Part shown: positions 1 to 6,620 of the stretch, piece by piece | Numbering within the stretch: the first letter of the stretch is position 1 | Layout: each line of letters starts with the position of its first letter | Assembly: GCA_030727085.1 (NCBI GenBank) | Contig: JANRCF010000050.1 | Coordinates: 1 to 12,355, forward strand | Source: Alphaproteobacteria bacterium | Lineage (GTDB): Bacteria; Pseudomonadota; Alphaproteobacteria; Paracaedibacterales; CAIOTO01 | Direction of reading: 5' to 3' | Length of the DNA: 12,355 nt | Position numbers and translations under genes: made by a program | The notes under the pieces: generated by a model | Seen by the model: only the letters and a program-made list of their open reading frames with translations | Databases searched by the model: none | What the model was told of the DNA's origin: nothing

Positions 1-1122
1 GGAGTAAAGTGTTAAGATGATGAAACTGACACAGTTCACTGAACACTCCCGGCAACGTTTGTTGTGATAGGATTCACCTTCGCTCAAGATGGCATCATAT
101 TGGTTCCGAAACCAGGTGACTTTCCACGATTCAATGGATGGAGCTGTCAGCGTATCTGCCGCTTTTTGCCATACCGTATGTGCTTTTTTTAACAAGGTGA
201 GCATCTTCTTTGCCCATGGTTCTTTATCAAAATCAACCAAGGCGATCAGCTCACGCAAATGATGCGCGTTGCATAAAATATGCTTCACATGATCAAGTGT
301 AAAATAGGCTTTCCAGCCATCATGAACAACCGCTCCTTGCAATCCTTCATGCAAAAAACCACGCTTTTCTTTGACGCAAAAATACGTCAGATGCGTGTTG
401 CATAATACATGAATCCAATGTAATTTTTTCTTTACACGAAGACCTGATTCATCCACGTGTTTCAAGTCAGCCGCCAGCAATGTTTTATAAATAGCCTGGT
501 ACAACGGTGTTAAATTATCCGCACAGTGGCTGTAAAACGACATCAATATTGTTTCGCTTAACGATAACTTTAAGACCTGCTTATTAAAATCTACGAGTCG
601 TTTGAGTGGCACAAAGTTATTCATGAGCGCGATATTAACTGCCTTTGCCGTCTCACCATACTGCGCGTGACTTTTAATATGTTCAGGAAAGGTGCCACGA
701 TTGATGTGTCCGCAATGGCAGATTTTAACATCGCTGACATAGGCACGTACATGGCGCTTAATCACCACATCAAACTCTTGACGTTCTTCAACAGAAGTCA
801 TATCAATCGCATCAAGTGAGGAATGACAGTGACTGCACTCAGATACGGTGCACGTAATTGTTTCATCAGCGACATCAACATGATTAAGCGTTTTACCTTT
901 ATGGCCTTTTTGACCGCCAAAGCTTTTTCCTGTCGGAGAACGTTGTGATTTTGGAGAAGGTTTGTGCAAACCATCCGTGCTTGGCGGCTTGCCACTATTG
1001 CTACTATTAAGGCCAAGACGACGCTCTAAATCAGCCACTTTTGTTTGGAGTCCTCTTATAATCGTGAGCAACTCTTCTATTGTTACTGTCGATGGATTAA
1101 GTTTATCAACATCAATTTTCAT
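1..1122 (-). CDS. IS66-family transposase (TnpC type), cut by window edge
   Basis: This frame is open for 374 codons from an ATG at 1122 to the window edge, with no stop, so the 3' part lies outside. Residues 30-50 carry the IS66 N-terminal signature (LERRLGLNSSNSGKPPSTD). A zinc-binding region follows, with C96/C99 and C135/C137. The DDE catalytic domain starts around 215: HVDESGLRV supplies the first Asp (D224), VHDGW the second (D268), followed by CNAHHLREL (284-291), a strong IS66 hallmark. The third acidic residue (usually in a NxAERDLR motif) would lie beyond the edge. The last ~20 residues (356-374) do not look like the usual family sequence, so the copy may be divergent or damaged there. 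It should cut and join the IS ends. No TnpA/TnpB partner lies upstream, and no terminal inverted repeat could be identified at the right end. No clear ribosome binding site precedes the ATG. Confidence 0.9.
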   Translation of the reverse strand, partial: MKIDVDKLNPSTVTIEELLTIIRGLQTKVADLERRLGLNSSNSGKPPSTDGLHKPSPKSQRSPTGKSFGGQKGHKGKTLNHVDVADETITCTVSECSHCHSSLDAIDMTSVEERQEFDVVIKRHVRAYVSDVKICHCGHINRGTFPEHIKSHAQYGETAKAVNIALMNNFVPLKRLVDFNKQVLKLSLSETILMSFYSHCADNLTPLYQAIYKTLLAADLKHVDESGLRVKKKLHWIHVLCNTHLTYFCVKEKRGFLHEGLQGAVVHDGWKAYFTLDHVKHILCNAHHLRELIALVDFDKEPWAKKMLTLLKKAHTVWQKAADTLTAPSIESWKVTWFRNQYDAILSEGESYHNKRCRECSVNCVSFIILTLYS

Positions 1123-1519
1123 TTAACTTAAATCATATTTATTGTTGTTTATGTGTTTATTTTACTAAATTTACAATAAATTACATAGGTGAAAATAACG
1201 AGCAAATTCTATTTAATCTTAGGTGATGTAAAACTAACCTTGGTAGTTACGAATTTAAATTATTTAAACATATTAAAAAATGTGTTTGAAATGTCAAATT
1301 ATGCAGGCTCTGCAAAAGAATTGATCAACACGAGTTTTGTGATCGTGCATGACGGTCGATGTCCGAACCCAAAACATCAACCATCATCGCGCGTTGGTAG
1401 TTACCCTGAAATAATAACCATGTTCCTTAAAATGACATAAGACATCTGCACGTAACCTGCAACGGTTATAAAATGGTGTTGGCAATACCAAGCCAATTTT
1501 GTCTAATTCTATGTCGATC
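1123..1519. other. Gene-poor spacer between IS66 copy and accC
   Basis: This stretch of about 400 bases lies between the IS66 transposase start and the accC stop. It must contain the right end of the insertion sequence, but no inverted repeat or target duplication can be recognised without the other end. It is strongly AT-rich up to about 1290 and more mixed after that. An 83-codon open frame on the plus strand (GTG at 1189) lacks a usable ribosome binding site and resembles nothing known to me. A small inverted repeat (TTGGC/GCCAA, 1483-1500) lies 3' of accC but has no convincing T-run, so I do not call it a terminator. Confidence 0.5.
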
Positions 1520-2878
1520 TTATGCGTTAGGCTCTTCTTCACTCAAGTTTTTCTCAAGCCAATGAATGTCATAACGACCTTCTATGATGTCAGGATTCTT
1601 AATCAATTTTTGGTGAAGAGGTAGAGTTGTTTTAATACCATCAACAACATATTCCTTAAGGGCACGTTCAAGTCGGCTGAGGCATTCAGCGCGTGTACGT
1701 CCATGCACAATAAGTTTTGCAATCATGCTGTCGTAATAAGGCGGTACTGTATAGCCAGGATAAACGTGACTGTCTACGCGTACGCCCAATCCACCTGGTG
1801 CAAGGTAATTAACAATTTTACCAGGTGATGGAATAAATGTCTTTGGATCCTCCGCATTGACGCGGCATTCAATTGCGTGTCCGTTGAACTTGATATCACT
1901 TTGTGTGTAACCCAAATGCTCACCAGCAGCAACACGGATTTGTTCTTTTATTAAATCAATGCCAGTAATCATTTCGGTTACGGGGTGCTCAACTTGGATG
2001 CGTGTATTCATCTCCATGAAAAAGAATTCGCCATCTTCATACAAGAACTCTAGTGTTCCAACACCGCGATAGCCCATATTTTTAAGAGCGAGCGTCACAC
2101 GCTCTCCGAGTTGATCACGAAGTTCCACTGCTAGAGCAGGTGAGGGGGCTTCTTCAAATACTTTTTGGTGACGACGTTGAAGTGAGCAATCGCGTTCACC
2201 TAAGTGCACGACATTTCCATGTTGATCGGCAAGCACTTGAATTTCAATGTGACGTGGACGACGCAGGTAGCGTTCCATGTAAACTTGGTCATTGCCAAAG
2301 TTGGCCTTTGCTTCGCTTTTTGCCATGCGGAAAGACTGTACAAGTTCCTTGTCACTAAAAGCGACTTTCATGCCCTTACCACCGCCACCTGATGTTGCTT
2401 TGATGATAACAGGATAGCCAATCTTATTGGCGGTATTTAATGCATCATCGTCCGTGTCAATAGAACCTTCTGACCCAGGTACAACAGGAACACCAAGCGC
2501 AATCATTGTTTGCTTTGCTGTTATTTTATCGCCCATCATGCTTATGTGTTCAGGTTTTGGGCCGATAAAATTTATGCCGTGTTCTTCGACCATTGCAGCG
2601 AATGTTGGATTCTCAGATAAAAAACCAAATCCTGGGTGTATTGCATCAGCGCCTGTAATATCAGCAGCACTAATGATAGTCGACATTTTTAAATAGCTAT
2701 CTTTTGCAGCAGGTGGCCCTATACAAACGCTTTCATCGGCGAGACGTACATGCATTAAATCAGCATCAGCTGTTGAATGCACAGCAACTGTCTTTATTCC
2801 CATTTCTTGGCAGGCACGAAGGACACGTAGTGCAATTTCGCCGCGGTTGGCGATTAAAACTTTTGAAAATTGACGCAT
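1520..2878 (-). CDS. accC: Biotin carboxylase subunit of acetyl-CoA carboxylase
   Basis: This ATP-grasp enzyme uses ATP and bicarbonate to carboxylate the biotin on AccB, the first half-reaction of malonyl-CoA formation in fatty-acid synthesis; it is cytosolic. The protein is 452 residues, close to the family norm of about 450. The N-terminal domain opens with KVLIANRGEIALR (6-18) and has HPGFGFLSEN (81-90), where most homologues have HPGYGFLSEN. ATP-binding features are K118 in MGDK and the glycine-rich loop SGGGGKGM (163-170). The GERDCSLQRRHQK segment (227-239) and EMNTRIQVEHP (289-299), with catalytic E289, N291, R293 and E297, are intact. A C-terminal biotin carboxylase domain follows. 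The ATG at 2878 overlaps the accB stop by one base (TAATG), so translation is probably coupled and the two subunits are co-transcribed. The last residues are EEEPNA. Confidence 0.97.
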   Translation of the reverse strand: MRQFSKVLIANRGEIALRVLRACQEMGIKTVAVHSTADADLMHVRLADESVCIGPPAAKDSYLKMSTIISAADITGADAIHPGFGFLSENPTFAAMVEEHGINFIGPKPEHISMMGDKITAKQTMIALGVPVVPGSEGSIDTDDDALNTANKIGYPVIIKATSGGGGKGMKVAFSDKELVQSFRMAKSEAKANFGNDQVYMERYLRRPRHIEIQVLADQHGNVVHLGERDCSLQRRHQKVFEEAPSPALAVELRDQLGERVTLALKNMGYRGVGTLEFLYEDGEFFFMEMNTRIQVEHPVTEMITGIDLIKEQIRVAAGEHLGYTQSDIKFNGHAIECRVNAEDPKTFIPSPGKIVNYLAPGGLGVRVDSHVYPGYTVPPYYDSMIAKLIVHGRTRAECLSRLERALKEYVVDGIKTTLPLHQKLIKNPDIIEGRYDIHWLEKNLSEEEPNA

Positions 2879-3351
2879 TATTCGATTACCAATAAGGGTT
2901 GATCGTATTCAACAGGTGTTGCATCGCTTACAAGGATATGAGTGATCGTGCCAGAAATAGTGGCTTTAATCGGATTCATAACTTTCATAGCTTCAACGAT
3001 AAGTAATGTTTGACCGACAGCAACGCGATCGCCAACGTTAATAAAAGCAGCAGAACCCGGTTCAGGAGATAAGTACGTTGTTCCAACCATTGGTGATTTT
3101 ACAGCGCCTGGGTGCTTGTTGAAATCAGCTTTTGTTGCGATTTTTGCTTCTGCAGAGGGTGTTTGTGCCTGTGCAGGGGCTTGCGCCGGAATATGGTGGG
3201 TCGGTGCTGCCATGTGTGTAACGGTAGCTGGACGTCTAGCAACATAAATGCGGTGTCCGTTTTCTTCATATTCAATTTCAGTTAGATCAGTATCAACAAG
3301 GATTTCAGCGAGCTTACGAACGGCGTCACCATTGAAATTGATGTTTGTCAT
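2878..3351 (-). CDS. accB: Biotin carboxyl carrier protein of acetyl-CoA carboxylase
   Basis: BCCP carries the covalently bound biotin that moves CO2 from AccC to the carboxyltransferase. The 157-residue length matches the E. coli protein (156). The N-terminal ~40 residues form the conserved helical segment with IEYEENGHRIYV (26-37). An Ala/Pro/Gln-rich flexible linker follows (about 48-70). The C-terminal biotinyl domain (about 83-157) contains KSPMVGTTYLSPEPG (85-99) and the biotinylation motif EAMKVMN, with K123 as the predicted attachment site. The start is supported by AGGAAG six bases upstream of the ATG and by a promoter-like pair further up. It is the first gene of the accB-accC operon. 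All key residues are present; nothing looks degraded. Confidence 0.97.
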   Translation of the reverse strand: MTNINFNGDAVRKLAEILVDTDLTEIEYEENGHRIYVARRPATVTHMAAPTHHIPAQAPAQAQTPSAEAKIATKADFNKHPGAVKSPMVGTTYLSPEPGSAAFINVGDRVAVGQTLLIVEAMKVMNPIKATISGTITHILVSDATPVEYDQPLLVIE

Positions 3352-3400
3352 TTTTTCTTCCTAATTTTTTTTAATAATGAAATAGCCTGTGAATAGCTAA

Positions 3401-3429
3401 GATATAGCCGTTTTGAATCTGATGTGCAA
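3401..3429 (-). promoter_or_regulatory. Putative sigma70-type promoter of accBC
   Basis: Read on the minus strand, a -35-like TTGCAC (3429-3424) and a -10-like TATATC (3406-3401) are separated by exactly 17 bases. The pair lies about 50 bases upstream of the accB ATG and downstream of the recA terminator, which fits separate transcription of accBC. Both boxes are imperfect, so this is a visual prediction only. Confidence 0.5.
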
Positions 3430-3510
3430 GTTTTGTGGTGAAAGGGATGTGTTACTGTTTTAGTTTTCCTCGGAATCTATCCGCAGATCCATCCGCTAAA
3501 CACAAATGAA

Positions 3511-3531
3511 CCCTCGGGTCACGCCCGAGGG
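3511..3531. repeat. GC-rich perfect palindrome between recA and accB
   Basis: CCCTCGGG and CCCGAGGG form a perfect 8-bp stem around a 5-base loop (TCACG). It stands out from the AT-rich surroundings. It lies just beyond the recA terminator hairpin and has no T-run on either side, so it is not a classical Rho-independent terminator alone. It could be a second, back-up stem, or a dispersed intergenic palindrome. Only one copy occurs in this window. Confidence 0.6.
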
Positions 3532-3539
3532 AAACTAAG

Positions 3540-3564
3540 AAAAAGTGTCATGCTGCGATGACAC
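3540..3564 (-). terminator. Rho-independent terminator of recA
   Basis: On the minus strand, GTGTCAT and ATGACAC form a perfect 7-bp stem with a 6-base loop (CGCAGC), followed directly by TTTTT. It lies about 30 bases past the recA stop codon, so it ends recA transcription before accB. Confidence 0.85.
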
Positions 3565-3594
3565 ACATTAACAATTAATATGAAATGAAGAGAT

Positions 3595-4650
3595 TTATCC
3601 AGCTTCAGCCGCATCATTTGAACTGACGTCGTTCGCAGCCAGCATTGAGTCTGCAACCACTGTTGAATTTTCGCGCACGGCTTTTTCGATGCTTGCAGCA
3701 ATTTCTGGATTTTCTTTAAGAAATATACGTGTTGCTTCGCGGCCTTGGCCAATGCGCTGTGTACCGTATGAATACCATGAGCCAGCCTTATCAATAATAT
3801 TCGCTTTTACGCCAAGGTCAATCAGTTCACCATTTTTTGAAATACCTTCGCCATACATAATGTCAAAATCAACGACTTTAAAGGGAGGTGCCATTTTATT
3901 CTTAACAACTTTAACACGCGTTTGGTTTCCAACAATAAGATCTTTGTCTTTTAGGGCGCCAATGCGACGAATATCTAAACGGACAGATGCATAAAACTTA
4001 AGCGCATTACCGCCAGTAGTTGTTTCTGGGTTGCCGAACATGATGCCAATTTTTTGACGAATTTGGTTGATAAAAATGACCATACAATTTGTTTTTGAAA
4101 TTGATCCAGTGAGTTTGCGAAGTGCTTGGCTCATCAAGCGTGCTTGCAGACCCATGTGTGAATCCCCCATTTCGCCTTCAAGTTCAGCTTTTGGAACAAG
4201 TGCCGCCACGCTGTCTATCACCAGCACATCAATGCCGCCGCTGCGAACAAGAGTATCTGCAATTTCAAGAGCTTGCTCACCGGTGTCAGGTTGGGAAATA
4301 ACCAATTCGTCAATATTGACACCAAGTTTACGTGCGTATCCTGGATCAAGTGCATGCTCGGCATCAACGAATGCACATGTGCCACCCTTTTTTTGTGCTT
4401 CGGCGACAACGTGTAAGGCAAGTGTTGTTTTGCCAGAGGATTCAGGGCCATAAACTTCGATCACACGCCCTTTGGGGAGGCCGCCAATACCAAGCGCTAT
4501 ATCAAGACCAAGTGACCCGGTTGAAATAACTTCTGCCTCGATGGCATTGTTTTTTTGGCCGAGTTTCATAACAGAGCCCTTGCCAAATGCGCGTTCAATC
4601 TGAGATAAAGCGGCTTCTAATGCCTTTGATCGATCGTTTTTATCACTCAT
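3595..4650 (-). CDS. recA: RecA recombinase
   Basis: RecA forms filaments on single-stranded DNA, drives homologous pairing and strand exchange, and stimulates LexA-type self-cleavage where LexA exists. The 351-residue protein is full length for the family. The N-terminal polymerisation helix (SKALEAALSQIERAFGKGSVM) is intact. Walker A is GPESSGKT (68-75), with catalytic E98 in VDAEHALDP. Walker B is DVLVIDS (141-147). Loop L1 covers EGEMGDSHMGLQARL (158-172), and NQIRQKIGIMFGNPETTTGGNA (195-216) spans the loop L2 region. The acidic C-terminus is short (NDAAEAG). The ATG at 4650 is preceded by AAAGGA about eight bases upstream. It is probably transcribed alone, with a terminator just downstream. 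No alphaproteobacterial LexA box (GTTC-N7-GTTC) is visible upstream. Confidence 0.98.
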   Translation of the reverse strand: MSDKNDRSKALEAALSQIERAFGKGSVMKLGQKNNAIEAEVISTGSLGLDIALGIGGLPKGRVIEVYGPESSGKTTLALHVVAEAQKKGGTCAFVDAEHALDPGYARKLGVNIDELVISQPDTGEQALEIADTLVRSGGIDVLVIDSVAALVPKAELEGEMGDSHMGLQARLMSQALRKLTGSISKTNCMVIFINQIRQKIGIMFGNPETTTGGNALKFYASVRLDIRRIGALKDKDLIVGNQTRVKVVKNKMAPPFKVVDFDIMYGEGISKNGELIDLGVKANIIDKAGSWYSYGTQRIGQGREATRIFLKENPEIAASIEKAVRENSTVVADSMLAANDVSSNDAAEAG

Positions 4651-4692
4651 GGTGTTTTTCCTTTATTCAATTTTTTTGCTAATAATGTCCCT

Positions 4693-4721
4693 ATCCTGAC
4701 GGAAATTTGCATAACTGTCGA
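4693..4721 (-). promoter_or_regulatory. Candidate recA promoter
   Basis: On the minus strand TCGACA (4721-4716, five of six matches to the -35 consensus) is followed after 17 bases by CAGGAT (4698-4693), a poor -10. The -35 is good and the spacing is right, but the -10 is weak. The site lies about 45 bases before the recA ATG. Confidence 0.3.
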
Positions 4722-4741
4722 GTGGGCAGATGCATGTGGAT

Positions 4742-4773
4742 AAAAAAAAGCCCGGAAATACCGAGCCCTTTTT
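4742..4773. terminator. Bidirectional terminator 3' of the 4801-5274 gene
   Basis: A run of eight A's, a GCCCGG/CCGAGC stem with one G-T wobble around AAATA, and a T-run form a hairpin flanked by A's on one side and T's on the other. Read on the minus strand it ends transcription of the exported-protein gene about 28 bases after its stop codon and insulates recA from it. Confidence 0.85.
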
Positions 4774-4800
4774 AAGTTGTGATGTTATAGGTAAGCTTTA

Positions 4801-5274
4801 CTAATTGCTGCTTTCACTTGCTGTATCAGAATTTGAGTCACTTTTCCCTTCAGGTACCCAGACCTTTTCTAAACGACCTGGGCAAAGTTTCTTTTTATTT
4901 TTCCCACCGTTGTCTCTTATATCAAGGTAACACACCATGAATTCCCCAATACGCTTACATTCTTTTTGATCGACTGCGTCTGGGTGTTTTGCCGTGTATG
5001 TATATCCATAAGCTACTCCTTTGCTGTGAGAACAGTATGTATTATAGAAACTTTCTGTATATCCAACATTTCTATTCATGGGAGAGTAGGCTGCCATACA
5101 TTCTGATTTTTCACCCCGTTTGGCTGGACTTAGTGGACTGTCGAGGTCATCTGGTGCTGTAAACTCGGTTGGGCATGTGGTCTTTCCATCACTTGCAATG
5201 CTGTTTTCGCTATTCATTGCTGAAATTAACGCAATAGTAAGCGCGGTTTTTGTGAATATTGTGACAAATTTCAT
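4801..5274 (-). CDS. Small exported cysteine-rich protein, unknown family
   Basis: I do not recognise this 157-residue protein. The N-terminus has lysines, a hydrophobic core (about 10-20) and SIA before residue 28, which looks like a Sec signal peptide cleaved near A27. The mature part has exactly six cysteines, at 34, 59, 81, 106, 115 and 131, an even number suited to periplasmic or secreted disulfides. The C-terminal tail is Ser/Asp/Glu-rich (SDSNSDTASESS) and probably disordered. The next gene upstream (5409-5906) encodes a protein with nearly the same cysteine spacing (C-x21-C-x24-C-x8-C is identical), so the two are probably paralogues. The ATG is preceded by AAAGGA eight bases upstream and a perfect TATAAT about 54 bases upstream. 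The gene lies between two terminators and is probably monocistronic. A secreted or envelope protein is likely; function unknown. Confidence 0.85.
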   Translation of the reverse strand: MKFVTIFTKTALTIALISAMNSENSIASDGKTTCPTEFTAPDDLDSPLSPAKRGEKSECMAAYSPMNRNVGYTESFYNTYCSHSKGVAYGYTYTAKHPDAVDQKECKRIGEFMVCYLDIRDNGGKNKKKLCPGRLEKVWVPEGKSDSNSDTASESSN

Positions 5275-5327
5275 TTTAATTATCCTTTAATGAATGTTTG
5301 GTTTTTTGTCTGTGAAGAAGGTAATCA

Positions 5328-5333
5328 ATTATA
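5328..5333 (-). promoter_or_regulatory. Perfect -10 box upstream of the 4801-5274 gene
   Basis: TATAAT on the minus strand, 54 bases before the ATG and just past the terminator of the upstream gene. It sits in CATATAATTG. No good -35 hexamer is found 16-18 bases further up (best is TTCTAA), so it may depend on an activator or UP-like A/T tracts. Implied leader about 47 bases. Confidence 0.5.
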
Positions 5334-5354
5334 TGCAAGCAGGTCTGCATTTAG

Positions 5355-5383
5355 AAAAAGCCCAGCGAACCGGGCTTTTTTTA
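5355..5383. terminator. Bidirectional terminator 3' of the 5409-5906 gene
   Basis: AAAAAGCCC and GGGCTTTTT form a perfect 9-bp stem around an 8-base loop, continuing into further T's. It lies 26 bases after the stop codon of the gene upstream on the minus strand and separates the two paralogous genes into single transcription units. Confidence 0.9.
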
Positions 5384-5408
5384 ATTTAAAGAATTTTTTG
5401 GTTAGGTT

Positions 5409-5906
5409 TTACTGCTGAGGAGTAGCAAAATAACCTATTTTTCCTTGAAGCGCCGGTAGAACTGCGTCGTATACATCAGGAAGTCTGCAATTAATACCTT
5501 TCTTTTTATCATTTTTTATTTTATCAGCGCAGTCTTCTATTTTATCGTCTGCCCTTGTTTTGCATGATTTAAGTGCTGCTGCGCAATCAAGTACGCCGCC
5601 AAGCTTGTCACACATTTCTTGAGGAAAGAGTCCCTCTTTTTTTGTTTTCCAATTGCTACCGTTTGCTTGTACCATCTTTTTCTGACAATAAAAACTTAAA
5701 ATTTTTAATGACATTTTAGAATTTGTTATCATAGCTGTCTCATCCGCAATACAAGTATCTGCAGAACCATCATATTCTTCTTTAGCTTTTGGTTTAAATG
5801 TCTTATTATTTGTACAATCTACTTCTCCCGCCATGCTATGTGTAATTCCTGCTGCAATAATGAAAGCCATTGCCGACGTTGCTGTTAATAGTATCTTGAA
5901 TTTCAT
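5409..5906 (-). CDS. Small exported cysteine-rich protein, paralogue of its neighbour
   Basis: This 165-residue protein is not recognised. It begins MKFKILLTAT, has a hydrophobic stretch to about residue 21 and HSMA before residue 27, a clear Sec signal peptide cleaved near A26. Eight cysteines follow, at 31, 52, 74, 99, 108, 115, 126 and 140. Five of the first six intervals can be laid on the neighbouring 4801-5274 protein: C-x21-C-x24-C-x8-C is identical in both and C1-C2 differs by four residues. The last shared cysteine follows a Lys-rich run in both (KKKGINC, KKKLC). The two extra cysteines (115 and 126) fall in a segment absent from the neighbour and could pair with each other. The ribosome binding site AAGGAG seven bases before the ATG is strong. 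A hairpin with one mismatch (5930-5948) lies in the probable leader. No enzymatic motif is visible; a structural or host-interaction role is only a guess. Confidence 0.87.
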   Translation of the reverse strand: MKFKILLTATSAMAFIIAAGITHSMAGEVDCTNNKTFKPKAKEEYDGSADTCIADETAMITNSKMSLKILSFYCQKKMVQANGSNWKTKKEGLFPQEMCDKLGGVLDCAAALKSCKTRADDKIEDCADKIKNDKKKGINCRLPDVYDAVLPALQGKIGYFATPQQ

Positions 5907-5929
5907 AAAATAACTCCTTCAAAAATATG

Positions 5930-5948
5930 GGTGCACTTTTTGTGCGCC
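5930..5948 (-). promoter_or_regulatory. Possible leader hairpin upstream of the 5409-5906 gene
   Basis: On the minus strand GGCGCAC and GTGCACC pair with a single mismatch around an AAAAA loop, about 16 bases before the AAGGAG ribosome binding site. TAAAAT (5963-5958) just upstream could be the -10 box, placing the hairpin near the 5' end of the mRNA, where it could stabilise the transcript. Weakly supported. Confidence 0.3.
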
Positions 5949-6083
5949 ACCTTTATAATTTTACAATAATAAAAAAAGATTAATAAAACGTTAATTTTTA
6001 TTGATATGATTGACTTTTTTAATCTGAGGACTAAATTAATGAATATTAAAGAGATTTAATATTTGTAACTACTAATCGTCTCG

Positions 6084-6112
6084 TGTCGTCCCAGCACGGG
6101 TTTGGATTCAGA
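6084..6112. repeat. REP-like dispersed repeat, degenerate copy
   Basis: TGTCGTCCCAGCACGGGTTT followed by GGATTCAGA resembles the family of short palindromic intergenic repeats of the form GTCATCCCAGC...GGGATCCAGA found in many proteobacterial genomes. It is locally GC-rich inside AT-rich DNA. The palindrome is imperfect (CCC/GGG core, outer arms decayed). Only one copy is in the window, so the call rests on resemblance. Confidence 0.35.
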
Positions 6113-6314
6113 TGTATTTAGATTTCTATTCAACATGGTTTACTGTTTGATTATTCTTTAGATTCTCTCTTCAGTTGGAATGGCAAGGGGGTAAGAAAGG
6201 ATCAGTGTTTAGTAATTTTATTACGTTCGTACAGCGGTAGGGCAAGCACAAGTATTTGGGTTGGTAGTTGCAACACTTATGTCTTTTGGTTAACAAGTAG
6301 AAGGAGTCTTTATT

Positions 6315-6584
6315 ATGATTACGCCATCTATGGTTCCGCCCTATATTTCAAAAGGGACATTTAAAATTTCGTCTGAAGTTAAGCCGTTTTCGGTTGTTCA
6401 AATGAATGTTAGCCTTGATACGCGCGTGCTTGAAAAGAATGCGCATGCTGTATGTAACCATGATGGCTTGGAAATTGAAGATTCAGTAAATATAGGCCCA
6501 GGCGCGTGCACGGATTACAAAAGAACACCTAATCAATGTGGGCTGGAATTTTGTCATGAGCATTTGTTCGATGTAGTTATCTGA
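6315..6584 (+). CDS. Small hypothetical protein (89 aa)
   Basis: I do not recognise this protein. The reading frame is supported mainly by a near-ideal ribosome binding site, AGAAGGAG, eight bases before the ATG. There is no signal peptide and no membrane segment. Residues 1-40 are beta-prone and mildly hydrophobic (SKGTFKISSEVKPFSVVQMN). The C-terminal half has four cysteines and several histidines, including CNHDG, GACTD and CGLEFCHEH; the last could bind a metal, but that is speculation. It sits 92 bases before the MscS gene, which has its own promoter-like pair, so the two need not be co-transcribed. It could be a lineage-specific small protein or the remnant of a longer gene. Confidence 0.6.
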   Translation: MITPSMVPPYISKGTFKISSEVKPFSVVQMNVSLDTRVLEKNAHAVCNHDGLEIEDSVNIGPGACTDYKRTPNQCGLEFCHEHLFDVVI

Positions 6585-6620
6585 GAGTGAAAAGCAACGC
6601 CAGAAAATCATTTCAATTGC

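Larger units (their letters stand above)
5907..6314. other. Gene-free divergence zone
   Basis: These 408 bases separate the minus-strand left half from the plus-strand right half. They hold the leader of the 5409-5906 gene, a very AT-rich segment (about 5950-6060), a REP-like sequence (6084-6112) and a featureless stretch before the small ORF at 6315. I see no convincing gene, RNA gene or strong promoter for the plus strand; TTGCAA-N17-TAACAA just before 6315 is a poor candidate. Confidence 0.6.

Noticed and set aside
798..1016. 72-codon minus-strand frame within the IS66 gene
   Set aside because: It is an out-of-frame shadow of the transposase, whose own frame is open and matches the family throughout this region.
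1189..1440. 83-codon plus-strand open frame starting with GTG
   Set aside because: No spaced ribosome binding site, no recognisable protein features, and it spans the change from AT-rich to mixed composition next to an IS end.
1384..1542. 52-codon minus-strand frame overlapping the accC end (GTG start)
   Set aside because: It has somewhat protein-like content but no ribosome binding site, is very short, and I cannot match it to any family; kept only as a possible gene remnant.
4711..4730. E. coli-type LexA box near recA (CTGTCGAGTGGGCAG)
   Set aside because: Spacing is CTG-N9-CAG instead of N10 and the central bases do not fit, so it is more likely chance.
6040..6060. Six-codon frame (MNIKEI) with AGGA upstream in the gene-free zone
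   Set aside because: Too short to assess, no downstream gene close enough for a leader-peptide role, and no attenuator hairpins follow.
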